IMG/VR virus record: IMGVR_UViG_3300025816_000018
Coordinates: 1 to 49,079 of that record
Length of the DNA stretch: 49,079 bases
Strand: one strand, 5' to 3'
Source of the DNA: a virus
Shown: piece after piece, positions 20,201 to 28,502 of the stretch
Layout of the letters: each line of letters starts with the position of its first letter
Numbering within the stretch: position 1 is the first letter of the stretch
Position numbers and translations under genes: made by a program
The notes under the pieces: model-generated
The model's input: the letters and a program-made list of their open reading frames with translations, nothing else
Database searches by the model: none
What the model was told of the DNA's origin: nothing

Positions 20201-21126
20201 GTGTGTAACTCTGTATCATAAACACCTGATGGAGATAAAGGATTAAGCGCATCATCAAATACTATCGTATCACCGCCCGGGTTAGTTAAAATATTTCGGT
20301 CTGTAATTAATGTAGTCTCTACTTCACCAATAACATAAGCATTTTTTATTCGTATAGAAGCACCATCCATTAAATCTTTAAAATAAAATTGACCACCATC
20401 CTCTAAAATTATATGAGAAGCCGTAGGGTCGTCATCAACGGGCGGGTGGCCTGTACCCGCATTAAATCCTGCATTAGCAGTTGAAGACATATTAGGATTA
20501 AATGGATTATAAAATCTTAATTTAGGTTCTTCATTTCTTTTTAATCTATAATCTTCATCAATTACAACATTTTTAAAAGCAAACGCCCTATCGTATAAGT
20601 CGTCTTTATAAACTTCGTCATTTATATTTCTCGCACGTATTCTAATTTCATCACTATTAGAACTTATTTCAGATACTTCATAGTTCATCTTTAAAGGTTG
20701 TAATTCAACTTGAGTGCCTGTATCTTGTCCAGGAGCTCCTGAGTAATATTCACCTTTAGGATTTATAAAGTATGGACCATCATATATTTCACCTGCTTGT
20801 TGTTGTTTTGTATTGACTAAAACTATTTTATCACTACCTGCTAATGTTCTGAAAAATTCATACTTAAAATTAAATCTTCCTGATACAAAACCCATTTCTC
20901 TTATATCAATTCCAGGCTTTACAATTACTCTATCACCTTCTGTTGTAGGTTCAAGTTCTTTTGTTAAAATTACTCTATCGGTTGAAGGTTCTATTATAGA
21001 TAATAAAGCGTAATCTCTATCTTCACCATTACCATAAACACCGCCTTCATACTTTCGTGTACCGGGAGTAAATGTACCGCCGGCTTTTAATAAAATCTTA
21101 TCTCTATCTGATAGTTTACTTGACAT
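14257..21126 (-). CDS. Giant baseplate-associated structural protein with LamG-like domain
   Basis: The 2289-residue protein directly follows gp25-like and gp6-like genes, the place of gp7 in T4, so a wedge role is plausible, although it is over twice the length of T4 gp7. A LamG/concanavalin-like jelly roll spans about residues 1620-1850 (ALGFDGSQKVSF, then SGSLMEYRVWTE). Just before it is a helical stretch with PYFLKTKGTVRALKGLINCY, known from phage baseplate proteins. Two short Cys motifs lie at about 556-576 and 898, of the marine 'C..P.A.NY' style. It probably combines wedge assembly with glycan binding. Confidence 0.8.
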   Translation of the reverse strand: MSSKLSDRDKILLKAGGTFTPGTRKYEGGVYGNGEDRDYALLSIIEPSTDRVILTKELEPTTEGDRVIVKPGIDIREMGFVSGRFNFKYEFFRTLAGSDKIVLVNTKQQQAGEIYDGPYFINPKGEYYSGAPGQDTGTQVELQPLKMNYEVSEISSNSDEIRIRARNINDEVYKDDLYDRAFAFKNVVIDEDYRLKRNEEPKLRFYNPFNPNMSSTANAGFNAGTGHPPVDDDPTASHIILEDGGQFYFKDLMDGASIRIKNAYVIGEVETTLITDRNILTNPGGDTIVFDDALNPLSPSGVYDTELHTDAITVEAWSDGIIPFQSTLDEHYGTAAVGSHAKWVQNEGRNGGSCIKFVDTNAIYRNDSLWPAGASIHRPLVITTSLPSISNFGVTPGEDLFFLKFYQKSSNINKGATIRIKYATGFGIGEPRPIEPPAGYHLPGSDEQLNDSPLNAPEGYLAEPAEAMPSTQLVDGIGEDDLSPGKQWFVSSIQSGLYVWEPNYDKYNLSDGTDNTLPLGIRKVGIEDPGSGAPETTWIWRGVTWTPKNPPNIAGCNDARALNFQSYATEFLEGSCIYQQSVLASPSDFDVVFRIRHQEFFQSTHSPWVEFNGSYSTFFMKYDETLGDYHIWQTKLGGSESQVNYSYGIMTLFSNMKQESVHTLGDSSVQVAKTQNNKISSAVNQDNPGAIALMKDFGRIKDITFYDKPGNDGGGKKKVLLVFVTFNQDYRDFLKEKGAIDDQEQGCIMEIGSNDKSYRGVQEIETWSKEVQGDASIGNMDEFRHSVMEDNGESGAGPRHWLLSTTGPPERAKAEGGSGILDQYRTDEDYFPVWMGNLGSYDAIFGDESADKVIGISGDQVFATENSVGSSITSFLPGYPKPISDAYPGVGVKDLYVKYGCANPYANNYGQISEGDSADSPQEDVGENPIQTAKDNIENSEIGAVIPWPVYSTSFVEVGTSNQNRNIIQGRPHNIRTKESLQNTLQQPTISMLRSFGAPNIDGGNCDFSVSNDPLRDGTLSPSGKWKWNGPDATWEFQGDSPASVTYGYADLVGTDDENSVLNETSNVWKSAEGKALIPNNILLNEPMELVVEGHRVGGVLGNSSQGIVWVDDFDLRFEKPGQTSQQNLYADYIGNIVNVEGTDIVKLDKSFDEVGQQVGALQTPSNTGRTSVTRQGLPGDVTKAFNNFEIRYRVNDDEELRTYLEVRGQKYLTTNFKIDTISEVDYPHGIVYKLYEPLQSDVSEFDGVKIVKEMLEPYEDSIDLIDYVPQPINGTVLLSPKLEDTDGPVRARPTTFKKEDDILTSNDFIKEALQDKVLSGSLDNAELNVEYSKGFEEFVHFSSAEKRISNFKHKLNLIETYNVESASAASLTQASYDTNRKESDVWHNRIRDVKNSFDGFESYMYFQSSSNATSSMGQFYDNSWPKKSGNGSGNNPYVLYSISESVAVNWYDRQITSSSLYDTKNGNYLINNTPEFLNTQDNQAYLDFMKMTGHFFDKIWLFTKHMGKINDRRESVTEGLSKQLYYSVAKSLGWSLHDGKDLIDLPNYILGQRASGSVGTFEEIERTEQDISREIWSRLISNMPYFLKTKGTVRALKGLINCYGIPSSILRVREYGGPDTPSSINYAVDRKFTKALGFDGSQKVSFVSENRINAENKSQSPDTFEFRFKAPFSQDQFIWEKGNNQMGVIMKDNGGADNIGSLLFFISGSGANKYKVVSSSDMPIYDNEFYSAMIRRSPASASLTSNVNYNLVVKKYDAGIDRFQYVSSTTLNVNGANAASQSYNASWDANATASIGGDGTFSGAATGSLNFGGRTVQRFSGSLMEYRVWTEVLNTGSFDNHVSNPKAYDGNSISSSYESIATRYSFDDNKDLSSDTSIADVSAKTTDLVNATANGFTRNSFHDVVDRTKSLIPNLGPSKVSSNKMRVENDEIRPEFKFVSGSDGRYIELQSEVPIGRGRYDFAPNDSNRVGIYFSPSDAINQDIIESLANINFDNYLGDARDSNKETYRGLSLAQDKYWQKYNAPFNFWQYLKLLKTYDQSIFPQLKKLLPARANARFGILIEPNLLERSKEVLGKRPTFTERFYSKTIKMDNEYSESADYKMFGQPYAPSTDTSFDDINQAIQFYTNDPSSSALVIRGESTYYQGVLSQSRLENFEHSIYEVQGTPGDYVSASVTFGDAFKDQQPLQAFYSSSRLNPKRSKINLFYSGSGKFGWLSASMHMPSSFSYEPAEVNVPADSSTAMRRLFFEGVKNTKLTTTDKLEPVIVKLTSPTRIITKEPGDSKLDIE

Positions 21127-21440
21127 TATAACTCTTCAAATTCTCTGTTAATTATTTCGTTTAATTTTTCACCACGTACTAACTTAGTTTGTTTTCTTGA
21201 AAGTTTTACCCAGGTAGTAGGACTATTGTCCGCAGCACCCGTTTCAGGATTCTCATAACTCTGAATAGGGGCTGTAGGAATATTATTTAATCTCATAACT
21301 TGATTATTATCGTCTAAAGAAGAAGATGCTTCAAACTCAGCAATAGAAAGTTGTCTCTCTTCTTCATATTCACGGATGTTTTCAAGTTTTAAATTTTGAA
21401 AATATTCGTTGTTTTCAAGTTGTTCTTTTGTATAAGGCAT
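21126..21440 (-). CDS. Small hypothetical protein in the baseplate operon
   Basis: The 104-residue protein is acidic and Glu/Asn-rich, with a helical N-terminus (KEQLENNEYFQNLKLENI) and a second helix near the C-terminus. No domain was recognised. It joins both neighbours without spacing: its stop shares a base with the start of the giant protein, and its ATG shares a base with the previous stop. That tight coupling suggests a baseplate assembly partner or chaperone, which is inference from position only. Confidence 0.6.
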   Translation of the reverse strand: MPYTKEQLENNEYFQNLKLENIREYEEERQLSIAEFEASSSLDDNNQVMRLNNIPTAPIQSYENPETGAADNSPTTWVKLSRKQTKLVRGEKLNEIINREFEEL

Positions 21441-22558
21441 TATTTTATGAAAAATGTAAATTTATTATCTATAACTTCTGTGTCTGTTCCATTGCTACCT
21501 GCAAAAGAACCACTTATTACTTTTATTAATAATTTATATTCTCTCTGAACTTGCAACCCTGAAGTGTTTAAATCAATAAAGTTTCCACGTGAGTCACACG
21601 ATATGTACGAGCCTGTACCATATGGTATAACAACATCATCTGAGTAATTATCTAATACAGAATATTGAGAACCTGTTGGTAAGTACTTTACTACACTATA
21701 TGCAGATGCTGTAGGAGAATTACTTAATGTTGGATTATTAGTTCTACCTACAATTCGTATTTTACCATCAAACTCATTTGAATATCTTGATTTTAAATTA
21801 GTACTATAAATTTGTAAATCTTCTAAATCACTCGCATCTAACTTCTGAAGACTACCTGTATTCCAAACGTGTGAGTTCCAAACTGCTTCTAATCTCGGAG
21901 AGTATATAGTATGTGTATCTCGTGAAAAGAATTTAAAATTACCTAATTGTGTACTTGAACCTTCATCTAATAGTACATTATTATTTCCAATAGAACCTGA
22001 ACGTTTAACCATAAATCCGTTATTAGTAATATTATTACTAAACCATTTATTAACAATATCAGTAACATCCATTCTCATATCAAGTTCAGTATCTGTATGT
22101 ATAAAACTTTGAGATGCTTCATATCCTGAACCACTAATCCAAGCACCGCCTGTGTCTTTTATATCTGCTTTAGTCCAATACGTTTCTTCATTCTGCCCTG
22201 TTCTATAAGCCCAACTACACCCTTCTGTTTCCGCAGGACTATAAGTAGTTTTGCCTCTTCCCATATTCCAACTACCACTTGTAGGATAAGCATACAAACT
22301 TTGTGAAGTAGTTAAATTATCACTACCAGCATCATACATATTTAAATAATATTTAGCAGTCGCACCTGCGTTAGCTCTAACTACACTTTGACTCATAGCT
22401 TGTAAATCAAAACGTGCTAAAATTCTTGAAACATTGACAGACACACCAGCATCATCAACATCTTTTCGTACTTCAATTATTTCATCTAATCCAAAATTAT
22501 TAGATTCAGATGCTTCGTATAAAACCGTATCTTCTGTTGCGAATGTAAAAAAGTGCAT
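21440..22558 (-). CDS. DNRLRE-like beta-sandwich structural protein
   Basis: The 372-residue protein has the layout of DNRLRE-type carbohydrate-binding domains: an early LARFDL strand, Trp-rich central strands (SWNMGRGKTTYSP, GCSWAYRTG), and the helix MDVTDIVNKWFSN followed by NNGFMVKRSGSIG. Residues about 240-372 form a second beta-rich domain. In other proteins such folds bind polysaccharide or build surface structures. Next to the baseplate wedge it may be a tail tip or fibre adaptor that contacts the host envelope. Confidence 0.7.
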   Translation of the reverse strand: MHFFTFATEDTVLYEASESNNFGLDEIIEVRKDVDDAGVSVNVSRILARFDLQAMSQSVVRANAGATAKYYLNMYDAGSDNLTTSQSLYAYPTSGSWNMGRGKTTYSPAETEGCSWAYRTGQNEETYWTKADIKDTGGAWISGSGYEASQSFIHTDTELDMRMDVTDIVNKWFSNNITNNGFMVKRSGSIGNNNVLLDEGSSTQLGNFKFFSRDTHTIYSPRLEAVWNSHVWNTGSLQKLDASDLEDLQIYSTNLKSRYSNEFDGKIRIVGRTNNPTLSNSPTASAYSVVKYLPTGSQYSVLDNYSDDVVIPYGTGSYISCDSRGNFIDLNTSGLQVQREYKLLIKVISGSFAGSNGTDTEVIDNKFTFFIK

Positions 22559-22568
22559 TACTTACTCC

Positions 22569-24542
22569 TTAGTACCCGGCGCCACTTGATGAATCGCCTA
22601 TACAATTACCTTCTATATCTTTATTCGGAAATTTTAATTCAAAGATACTTGGGTCGATTGAAGGATAAATTACACCATCTTTAGTTGCTGAACCGATGTC
22701 ATAAATGTTACCTGAATAATTTGAACCCTTTTCATAACGATTATAAATTATTACCTGAGACTTATCAGGATTATCTTCGAGAGGAGGAACTACTGATGCA
22801 ACTCCATCTACTAATGCTATTTCTCTAACTAAATCAGCAACAACAATTGGTTGATTGATTTGCCAATCGTCAGGTCTAAAAAAGAATTTTATAGCATTTA
22901 TACATCTTAACAAAACTTCATCTTTGTTAAATCCTACTCTTGCTATAATACTAAATCTAACTCCTAAATTAATTATGTAAGCGTCTTTAATATTTACAGC
23001 ATCTGTTACAGGACGATATTCACTTAAATATGTAGCAAGATTTCTCTTCACAACATCATTACAAACTACTAATTTTTTAGCAGGTGTATATCCTAAAACA
23101 TACATATTAAGTGCTAATGGATTTGCTACTCGTGTATTAGTATTAGGTAAGTTTGCTTTTGTTTTACCATCTGTACCACTATCTAATGATTTACCTTCTT
23201 GTAATTGTTCATCTTGAACAATATAAACTTTTGCCATACTACCATATCTACCTGGCATAGTCATAGCTCTCATCATATAGTCTTCTTTAGTTATTGTTCT
23301 TTGTTGTGCTTGAAAATATGCAAGAGAATTATTCTTCACTTCAATTACAGATTCACGACCTTTTCCTCCCATTGCAGGTAATGCGTTATTACAAGCAACA
23401 CTTGCTTTTGCAGTTGCTATTAAAGAACTATTAACACCTGGCTTATTCGGGCCGTATAAAGCACCTACTACTTTATTAATTGTATTAGATGGTACGTTAT
23501 GTGAAAGTCCACCACCGTATCTATATGTTATAGTTAATGTAGTATTTCCAGGTGCGAGTCCGTATGCTTTTGTATTTAAAAAATTACTTGGGTCAAAAGC
23601 AGTATCTAAACCTGATACACCGGAAGGTAAACTTGAACCAACATTATCAGGATTAGGAATAATTTCTTCATCAGGATTTGAACTATTTCCTGCACCGAAT
23701 CTTAACTCTACCAATCCGTCTTCAGTTATATAAGTGTAGAATCTTCTTGATGTCTTTTTTAATTTTAATAGATATGGAGCTTTATCAGAAAATTGAGAAT
23801 CTTGTGGACTTAAATCTGCTGTATTGTTTGATTCAATGAATACCGTATCTTGTGCTAAGTATGGAACTTGACTCCACTCGTTACCATCACTATCTTTACA
23901 AGAAATTATTTCAGTTACGCCACTTTGTTTTAATCTTATTTTGTCATATCGTTTAGCAGCACCGAAAACAAAACGTTCTGTTTTTTGTTGACCTGAAGTT
24001 GCTGATGCAGATTTTTTTAGTAGATATGTAGTAGGTTCTCCTCCTGCACTTTCATACACACTAACATCTATCTTAGATGCACTACCTGAATATTGAAAAT
24101 TAACATCTTCGTTTAAGAAAAAATCAGGGCCACTTGAAGATTTTAAATTAGAACCTCCTTTTAATACTAAACCGTAATTTAAATCAGGTCTGTTTGCCGC
24201 ACCTGAACCAATAGAAGGCACCGTTTGAAAGATATCTACATCTGCAGACGCTGCGGTAACAATTTTAGGTTTATAACCCATTGATTGCGCAATCTGATAA
24301 ACGTTTTTAGTTTCTTCAGCATATGCTAATAAACTTTCTTTAAATTGATTATCTATATAGTAAGAAAGAACATCACCAACATATGCGGCCATTTCAATAA
24401 ACATCATACCAGGAGAAGTTTCATTAAAATCATTGTATGCAGAAGGAAAGTATGTCTTTGCGTGTTCCATCAAAGAATCTTTAAGTTGATTAAAGTCTTT
24501 ATTTAAATACTTAACTTCTTTTTGCTTTACTGCTTGAGCCAT
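22569..24542 (-). CDS. Baseplate wedge protein, gp6/baseplate-J-like
   Basis: The 657-residue protein is the expected size of T4 gp6. The N-terminus carries FNQLKDSLMEHAKTYFPSAY and the conserved helix MMFIEMAAYVGDVLSYYIDN, strongly characteristic of gp6-type wedge proteins. The central region includes RYGGGLSHNVPSNTINKV, the usual baseplate-J core, and the C-terminal third has the YLSEYRPVTDAVNIKDA region. gp6 forms the inner ring linking wedges around the hub. The gene lies directly after gp25, as in T4. Confidence 0.9.
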   Translation of the reverse strand: MAQAVKQKEVKYLNKDFNQLKDSLMEHAKTYFPSAYNDFNETSPGMMFIEMAAYVGDVLSYYIDNQFKESLLAYAEETKNVYQIAQSMGYKPKIVTAASADVDIFQTVPSIGSGAANRPDLNYGLVLKGGSNLKSSSGPDFFLNEDVNFQYSGSASKIDVSVYESAGGEPTTYLLKKSASATSGQQKTERFVFGAAKRYDKIRLKQSGVTEIISCKDSDGNEWSQVPYLAQDTVFIESNNTADLSPQDSQFSDKAPYLLKLKKTSRRFYTYITEDGLVELRFGAGNSSNPDEEIIPNPDNVGSSLPSGVSGLDTAFDPSNFLNTKAYGLAPGNTTLTITYRYGGGLSHNVPSNTINKVVGALYGPNKPGVNSSLIATAKASVACNNALPAMGGKGRESVIEVKNNSLAYFQAQQRTITKEDYMMRAMTMPGRYGSMAKVYIVQDEQLQEGKSLDSGTDGKTKANLPNTNTRVANPLALNMYVLGYTPAKKLVVCNDVVKRNLATYLSEYRPVTDAVNIKDAYIINLGVRFSIIARVGFNKDEVLLRCINAIKFFFRPDDWQINQPIVVADLVREIALVDGVASVVPPLEDNPDKSQVIIYNRYEKGSNYSGNIYDIGSATKDGVIYPSIDPSIFELKFPNKDIEGNCIGDSSSGAGY

Positions 24543-24558
24543 TTCCTTCTCCTAAATA

Positions 24559-24978
24559 TTAATACTCACTAAAGTCCGCACCCGGCATATCTAAAGATAC
24601 AATTATTTCGTCATTAAATTCGGTACTAAATTTTGCTAATATATTTAAAGTATTCCCGTTGTCTATAAGTTCAGTTTTAACTAAACTAACAAAAGGTAAA
24701 AATAAATCTAACGCTTCTTTTATAGATTCTTCAACTTGCGGTTTTAGTATAGCTGGGTCGTTTTGTTCAAAAACAATTTCTGATAAACGACATCCAAATT
24801 CAGGTATCGCTGGTCGTTCTCCTACCTTTGTTAACAATAAATTTTTTATATTATCTTGTATCTGTTCGTAATAACTATAGTTAGTTTTGAAAAAGCCATA
24901 AGTCTCTCTGTTGTAATTTAACGGAAAGCCTATTCCAAAGGCTTTGTCAGGGTCTAAGTCTATATCTCTTACGCTCAT
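24559..24978 (-). CDS. Baseplate wedge protein gp25-like
   Basis: The 139-residue protein fits the GPW/gp25 family in length and pattern: IGFPLNYN near the start, then NIKNLLLTKVGERPAIPEFG and CRLSEIVFEQND, and the ending strand IIVSLDMPG. gp25 caps sheath polymerisation at the baseplate inner ring and binds gp6, which is the next gene. The start overlaps the preceding stop by 4 bases (ATGA). No signs of damage are visible. Confidence 0.92.
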   Translation of the reverse strand: MSVRDIDLDPDKAFGIGFPLNYNRETYGFFKTNYSYYEQIQDNIKNLLLTKVGERPAIPEFGCRLSEIVFEQNDPAILKPQVEESIKEALDLFLPFVSLVKTELIDNGNTLNILAKFSTEFNDEIIVSLDMPGADFSEY

Positions 24979-25331
24979 TTATTATTCATTTTATTCATAA
25001 GTTCACGATAATCTTTAGTGATAGCTTTTTGTACATCAGGGTCAACTTGGTCAGGTGAAACTCCTGCTTTTTGTGCTATTTCTGCTACACCTGCATTTGT
25101 CATACCGCCTCCATTAGATTTCATATCACCATAGCCTAATAAGTCAGCCATATCGTTTGTACCAAATGTTTTTCCACCCATTGTCGGATATTCTTCTTTT
25201 GTCTTAACAGACTCTTGAATTGGCGTAGACCTTTTAGACTTAATTTCATTAATAAATATCTCGCCGAGTTGTTTTTTGACTTCTTCATTGACTAATCTAC
25301 CGATTATTTTTTTTAACTCGTTTGCCTTCAT
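24975..25331 (-). CDS. Small hypothetical baseplate-operon protein
   Basis: The 118-residue protein has a charged N-terminal helix, MKANELKKIIGRLVNEEVKK, which loosely resembles the targeting motif of the 9-11 kb genes (L-V-N-E). A Gly/Met-rich linker and an AEIAQKAGVSPDQVDPDVQK helix-turn segment follow. No known domain was recognised. It sits between the hub-side genes and gp25 with ATGA coupling, so it probably serves tail assembly or is packaged in the virion. Confidence 0.6.
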   Translation of the reverse strand: MKANELKKIIGRLVNEEVKKQLGEIFINEIKSKRSTPIQESVKTKEEYPTMGGKTFGTNDMADLLGYGDMKSNGGGMTNAGVAEIAQKAGVSPDQVDPDVQKAITKDYRELMNKMNNK

Positions 25332-25346
25332 AATACCTCCTAAGTA

Positions 25347-26000
25347 TTAATATCCACCGCCACCGGTACTTGTTGAAGTTCCCGTTGCAGTAGTAGTTGT
25401 TGTTATTGTTGTTACACCGTCACCGCCATTGCCATCATTATTTTGATTAGATTCTTCAGCTTCAGATAAAGCAACTAATGAATCTAATTCTTGTTGTGTT
25501 GATTCCAAATCATCGTCACCTGTATCTTTGCCGTTTCCTTTTCCATTAGCTAAACTTGCAAGTTTTATTGCTAATAAAGCTATTATAGTTTCTACAGCTA
25601 AAGCTTTTAATTGTTTAATTAAAAAATCTGTATTTTTTAATGCGGCTGATGCATCTGAAATTTCTTCTTTTACTTTTTCTATAATTTTATCTTGTAGAAC
25701 ACCTGCAGCTGCAACAGGAGGAACTAAAGCAGAACCTATCTTACCCGCATCAGCGGCCGCTCCTGCTATTGCTTTAGCAACTTTAATTCCTGCTATTGTA
25801 TTTCGTATTGCCTTTAATGTAGGTTCTACACTTTCTGCTAATTTTTTTATCTTTTTTATTTTTTCTATATCTTTAGGTAAATTTTCCGGCATTTCACCTT
25901 GTGATGCTTTACCTTGATATAAAGGTATCTTTCGGTCTTTGTACCCTCTTAAAAAATCGATAGGCGCAGACATCTTATCATTTATCACTTTAGTTATCAT
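25347..26000 (-). CDS. Hypothetical protein with amphipathic helices and Thr/Gly-rich tail
   Basis: The 217-residue protein starts MITKVINDKMSAPIDFLRGY. It is helical from about 40 to 150, including an Ala-rich block (AGIKVAKAIAGAAADAGKIG) and the hydrophobic helix TIIALLAIKLASLA. The last 60 residues are acidic and then Thr/Gly-rich low complexity. It could be a membrane-active tail protein or a tape-measure-side component, but neither is shown. It overlaps its upstream hub-like gene by 4 bases. Confidence 0.6.
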   Translation of the reverse strand: MITKVINDKMSAPIDFLRGYKDRKIPLYQGKASQGEMPENLPKDIEKIKKIKKLAESVEPTLKAIRNTIAGIKVAKAIAGAAADAGKIGSALVPPVAAAGVLQDKIIEKVKEEISDASAALKNTDFLIKQLKALAVETIIALLAIKLASLANGKGNGKDTGDDDLESTQQELDSLVALSEAEESNQNNDGNGGDGVTTITTTTTATGTSTSTGGGGY

Positions 26001-27280
26001 TCTACAAATACCTTCTTACTAACATCACCTGTCCATACTGATATTCCGTCTGCTTCGATTTGTGTACCTAATATTTTATTATGTAAACTTTTAATACTAT
26101 CTTTTATAGGTTTAGATATAGCACTAATATCACTTTTCGATACACCGTTTCCATCAACAGCAATCCCACCATTAGCTAAATTATCTAATGCATCAGTTAA
26201 GTTTTTCAATATTCCTAACACACTTCCATCTCCTAATTTAGCTCCTTCAGTATCACTCGCTTTTGAAATTCCTACCATAGTATTTAAATAATTTAATCCT
26301 CTTACTGCTGGTTGCATTGGCGAGTTTGGAAGTAATCCACGATTCTCACTTGTACCTATATAAATAAAACCACTTTTCTCATCTTCATCTACTGCAGGTG
26401 TAGTTATAAAAATATTCTTCATAGAATTTAAACTTAAATGTCCTGAAGATAGTACACTTATATTATGATTGTTATAGTTAGCACCCTTAGTATAAATAAA
26501 TATACTATTAGAAGAAAGTAACATCTTATCGTTAACAGATTTATTTTGCGCAAACGTAGCACCTACCGGTGACGATAATACTTTCTTTTCGTAATCTACA
26601 ATTCTTTCTGTTCCGTTTAGTTTTGCTTCAGTTTTTAAATCTATACCAGGAGAAGAATTTTTCAAAAGATAAATAGAACTACCATCTACATTCGGGTCAA
26701 AGAAATTAGGTATAGATGCGTTAGAGTTTTGTGCTGAATTTAATTCAGAAGAAAACTCATCTGCATTAAATACTTCAACATCAGAAGCGTCTCGTGAACG
26801 AAATCCGTTTCCTATTCTTATTGTTGGTCTACTTTCTTTATCACTTAATACTATAGCGTGTCCATATCTACCTTGAACAGCTACATCTCCTGGAGTTATT
26901 TGTATAGGAGAAACACCAAAGTCAGGCTTATACTCGCTCGTAGCAGTAGGAACAAGTTGTGCTGAATTTGTTATCGAATCATATATAGGAAGAGGAGGCC
27001 CATAAAATCTACTACTATCATATGCAAAAACAGGAACCATTTCGTTTATTACAGGTGACGATATGAAGTGCATAGAAGAAGGCTTCATATTATTCATCTG
27101 AGAGTCTTCTGTAAACGTAGAAATTTTTTGTTGATTGTCAGCCGGATTGACACTACTTATAACTTTAGCAGATGGTATCTTAAATGCTATTCGTATAGCA
27201 TCTACAGCCTCATTTACCTCTTGTTTGATAAAATGATAAGCTTTACTAAAATTTAATAAACCGCCTGTATCTTTATCCAT
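25997..27280 (-). CDS. Baseplate hub/spike-like protein (gp5 N-terminal type)
   Basis: The 427-residue protein contains GDVAVQGRYGHAIVLSDKES near residue 135, a signature seen in the OB-fold region of gp5-like hub proteins of marine myoviruses. A beta-rich region follows, with repeated 'LSSNSIFIYTKG' and 'SGHLSLNSMKNIFI' strands. No lysozyme catalytic domain or VgrG needle repeat is present. It likely sits at the baseplate centre, consistent with its position two genes before gp25. The hub assignment rests on motif memory and gene order. Confidence 0.65.
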   Translation of the reverse strand: MDKDTGGLLNFSKAYHFIKQEVNEAVDAIRIAFKIPSAKVISSVNPADNQQKISTFTEDSQMNNMKPSSMHFISSPVINEMVPVFAYDSSRFYGPPLPIYDSITNSAQLVPTATSEYKPDFGVSPIQITPGDVAVQGRYGHAIVLSDKESRPTIRIGNGFRSRDASDVEVFNADEFSSELNSAQNSNASIPNFFDPNVDGSSIYLLKNSSPGIDLKTEAKLNGTERIVDYEKKVLSSPVGATFAQNKSVNDKMLLSSNSIFIYTKGANYNNHNISVLSSGHLSLNSMKNIFITTPAVDEDEKSGFIYIGTSENRGLLPNSPMQPAVRGLNYLNTMVGISKASDTEGAKLGDGSVLGILKNLTDALDNLANGGIAVDGNGVSKSDISAISKPIKDSIKSLHNKILGTQIEADGISVWTGDVSKKVFVE

Positions 27281-27282
27281 TG

Positions 27283-27690
27283 TTAACTCTCAGGAAAAGC
27301 AGTAGAAGTTTTTTTAGTTTCTATATCTTCGTTTATCCTATCACTTTCGCTCTGTATTTCTTGAATAGAATCTGATAACCCGGACATTAATTGTTCTTTT
27401 TCAAGTTCACTTAATCCAAATTCACTATCAGAACCTTTAGCTTCAGCTGAAGCAAGTTTTTGTACAATAGCCGCTACTTTAATTAATTGTTCGTCATTCT
27501 TTACTGCTACATCAAGATAATCCTTTAATATAGGTACAAGTGCTACTGCAGATGCGGTATCTGTGACAAACTTCAAGAGGTCCTTCATCAGAACCTCTAT
27601 CTGTTGTTTGTTATTCTCTGAGTTTTTGTAGATATCTTTGAAAACATCTGATAACGTTTTGCCTTCAAAGACTTCAAAAGAGTCCGACAT
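27283..27690 (-). CDS. Hypothetical tail-module protein, first gene of the structural operon
   Basis: The 135-residue acidic protein starts MSDSFEVFEGKTLSDVFKDI and is predicted mostly helical with coiled-coil stretches. The same opening is found in conserved proteins beside baseplate genes of marine T4-like phages, with no known role. It begins the baseplate operon 53 bases from the sigma-factor gene. The gap holds AT-rich TTTATATATATTTATTATT (minus strand), a possible but unproven late promoter, then AAGGAAG as ribosome site. Confidence 0.65.
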   Translation of the reverse strand: MSDSFEVFEGKTLSDVFKDIYKNSENNKQQIEVLMKDLLKFVTDTASAVALVPILKDYLDVAVKNDEQLIKVAAIVQKLASAEAKGSDSEFGLSELEKEQLMSGLSDSIQEIQSESDRINEDIETKKTSTAFPES

Positions 27691-27743
27691 ATATATCTTC
27701 CTTAATTAATAATAAATATATATAAATCAAGAAAGATACGATT

Positions 27744-28502
27744 TTAAGTGAATACTGAGCCGGTTACATTGTTTTTGAATGATATTCCCTTATCTCTGAA
27801 GTCAGTAACTAAAGAATTTTGTTTACGTTTCATTACATTTATAACTCGTGTTATATGTTGAGTATTAGAACCACTCATTTCACGAATTAAGATATAAAGT
27901 GCTTTCTTATTAAAGTTTTCAATACTTTTATTATTTCTCATTAAATAAAGAAGAGCATCAACTACAGCAATATCTTTCTTTTTCTTAAAAATTTTAAAAA
28001 TATTATCTTCCCAATAGAATAACATTTGTTTAAAGACTTCTAATTTAAAGTCTAAAACGTTAGCAGAACTTGATTCACCATCAGTATCTCTGTTATAATC
28101 CATAACATCTATTTGGTCGTGTATTTTACCCATCTTATAATTTTTATTATTATTTAAAATAAGATAGTTTTTAGCAACAACTGAAAAATAACTAAATGCT
28201 TTGCCTTTACCTTGTACATACTTGTGCATATTAATTACCATATTAGAGACTACTTCTTCAATTACTTGTTCTGTAGGCTCATCAAAATAGTAAAACTTAT
28301 AAGTATGAATTAAGTTTTCAGATATTTTTCTGATAGGGAGATAAATACTTTCAGCAAAAAGTCTATTTCTTTCAGGGTCACCTGGTTCCATAGAATTATA
28401 CTTTACGATTGCATCTTCAGTTTTTTGTCCAAAGTACATTTTACTTTTCTTTCTTCGTTTGATTTTTTTTCTAACCGGTAAGTTACTTGCTGGTGTTGCC
28501 AT
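27744..28502 (-). CDS. Late-transcription sigma factor, gp55-like
   Basis: The 252-residue protein has a basic N-terminus (RKKIKRRKKSKMYFGQ) and a sigma region-2-like core: VIEEVVSNMVINMHKYVQGK then AFSYFSVVAKNYLILNNNKN, matching the helix set that contacts RNA polymerase and the -10 element. T4 gp55 (185 aa) is shorter and acts with gp33 and gp45. A helical C-terminal extension with an SNTQHITRVINVMKRKQ segment could give extra DNA contact, like region 4. It should redirect host polymerase to late promoters. It lies immediately before the structural genes. Confidence 0.8.
   Translation of the reverse strand: MATPASNLPVRKKIKRRKKSKMYFGQKTEDAIVKYNSMEPGDPERNRLFAESIYLPIRKISENLIHTYKFYYFDEPTEQVIEEVVSNMVINMHKYVQGKGKAFSYFSVVAKNYLILNNNKNYKMGKIHDQIDVMDYNRDTDGESSSANVLDFKLEVFKQMLFYWEDNIFKIFKKKKDIAVVDALLYLMRNNKSIENFNKKALYILIREMSGSNTQHITRVINVMKRKQNSLVTDFRDKGISFKNNVTGSVFT

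Noticed and set aside
25528-25917. 129-codon plus-strand ORF
   Set aside because: It is the antisense of an Ala- and Lys-rich helical gene, which readily gives open hydrophobic frames.
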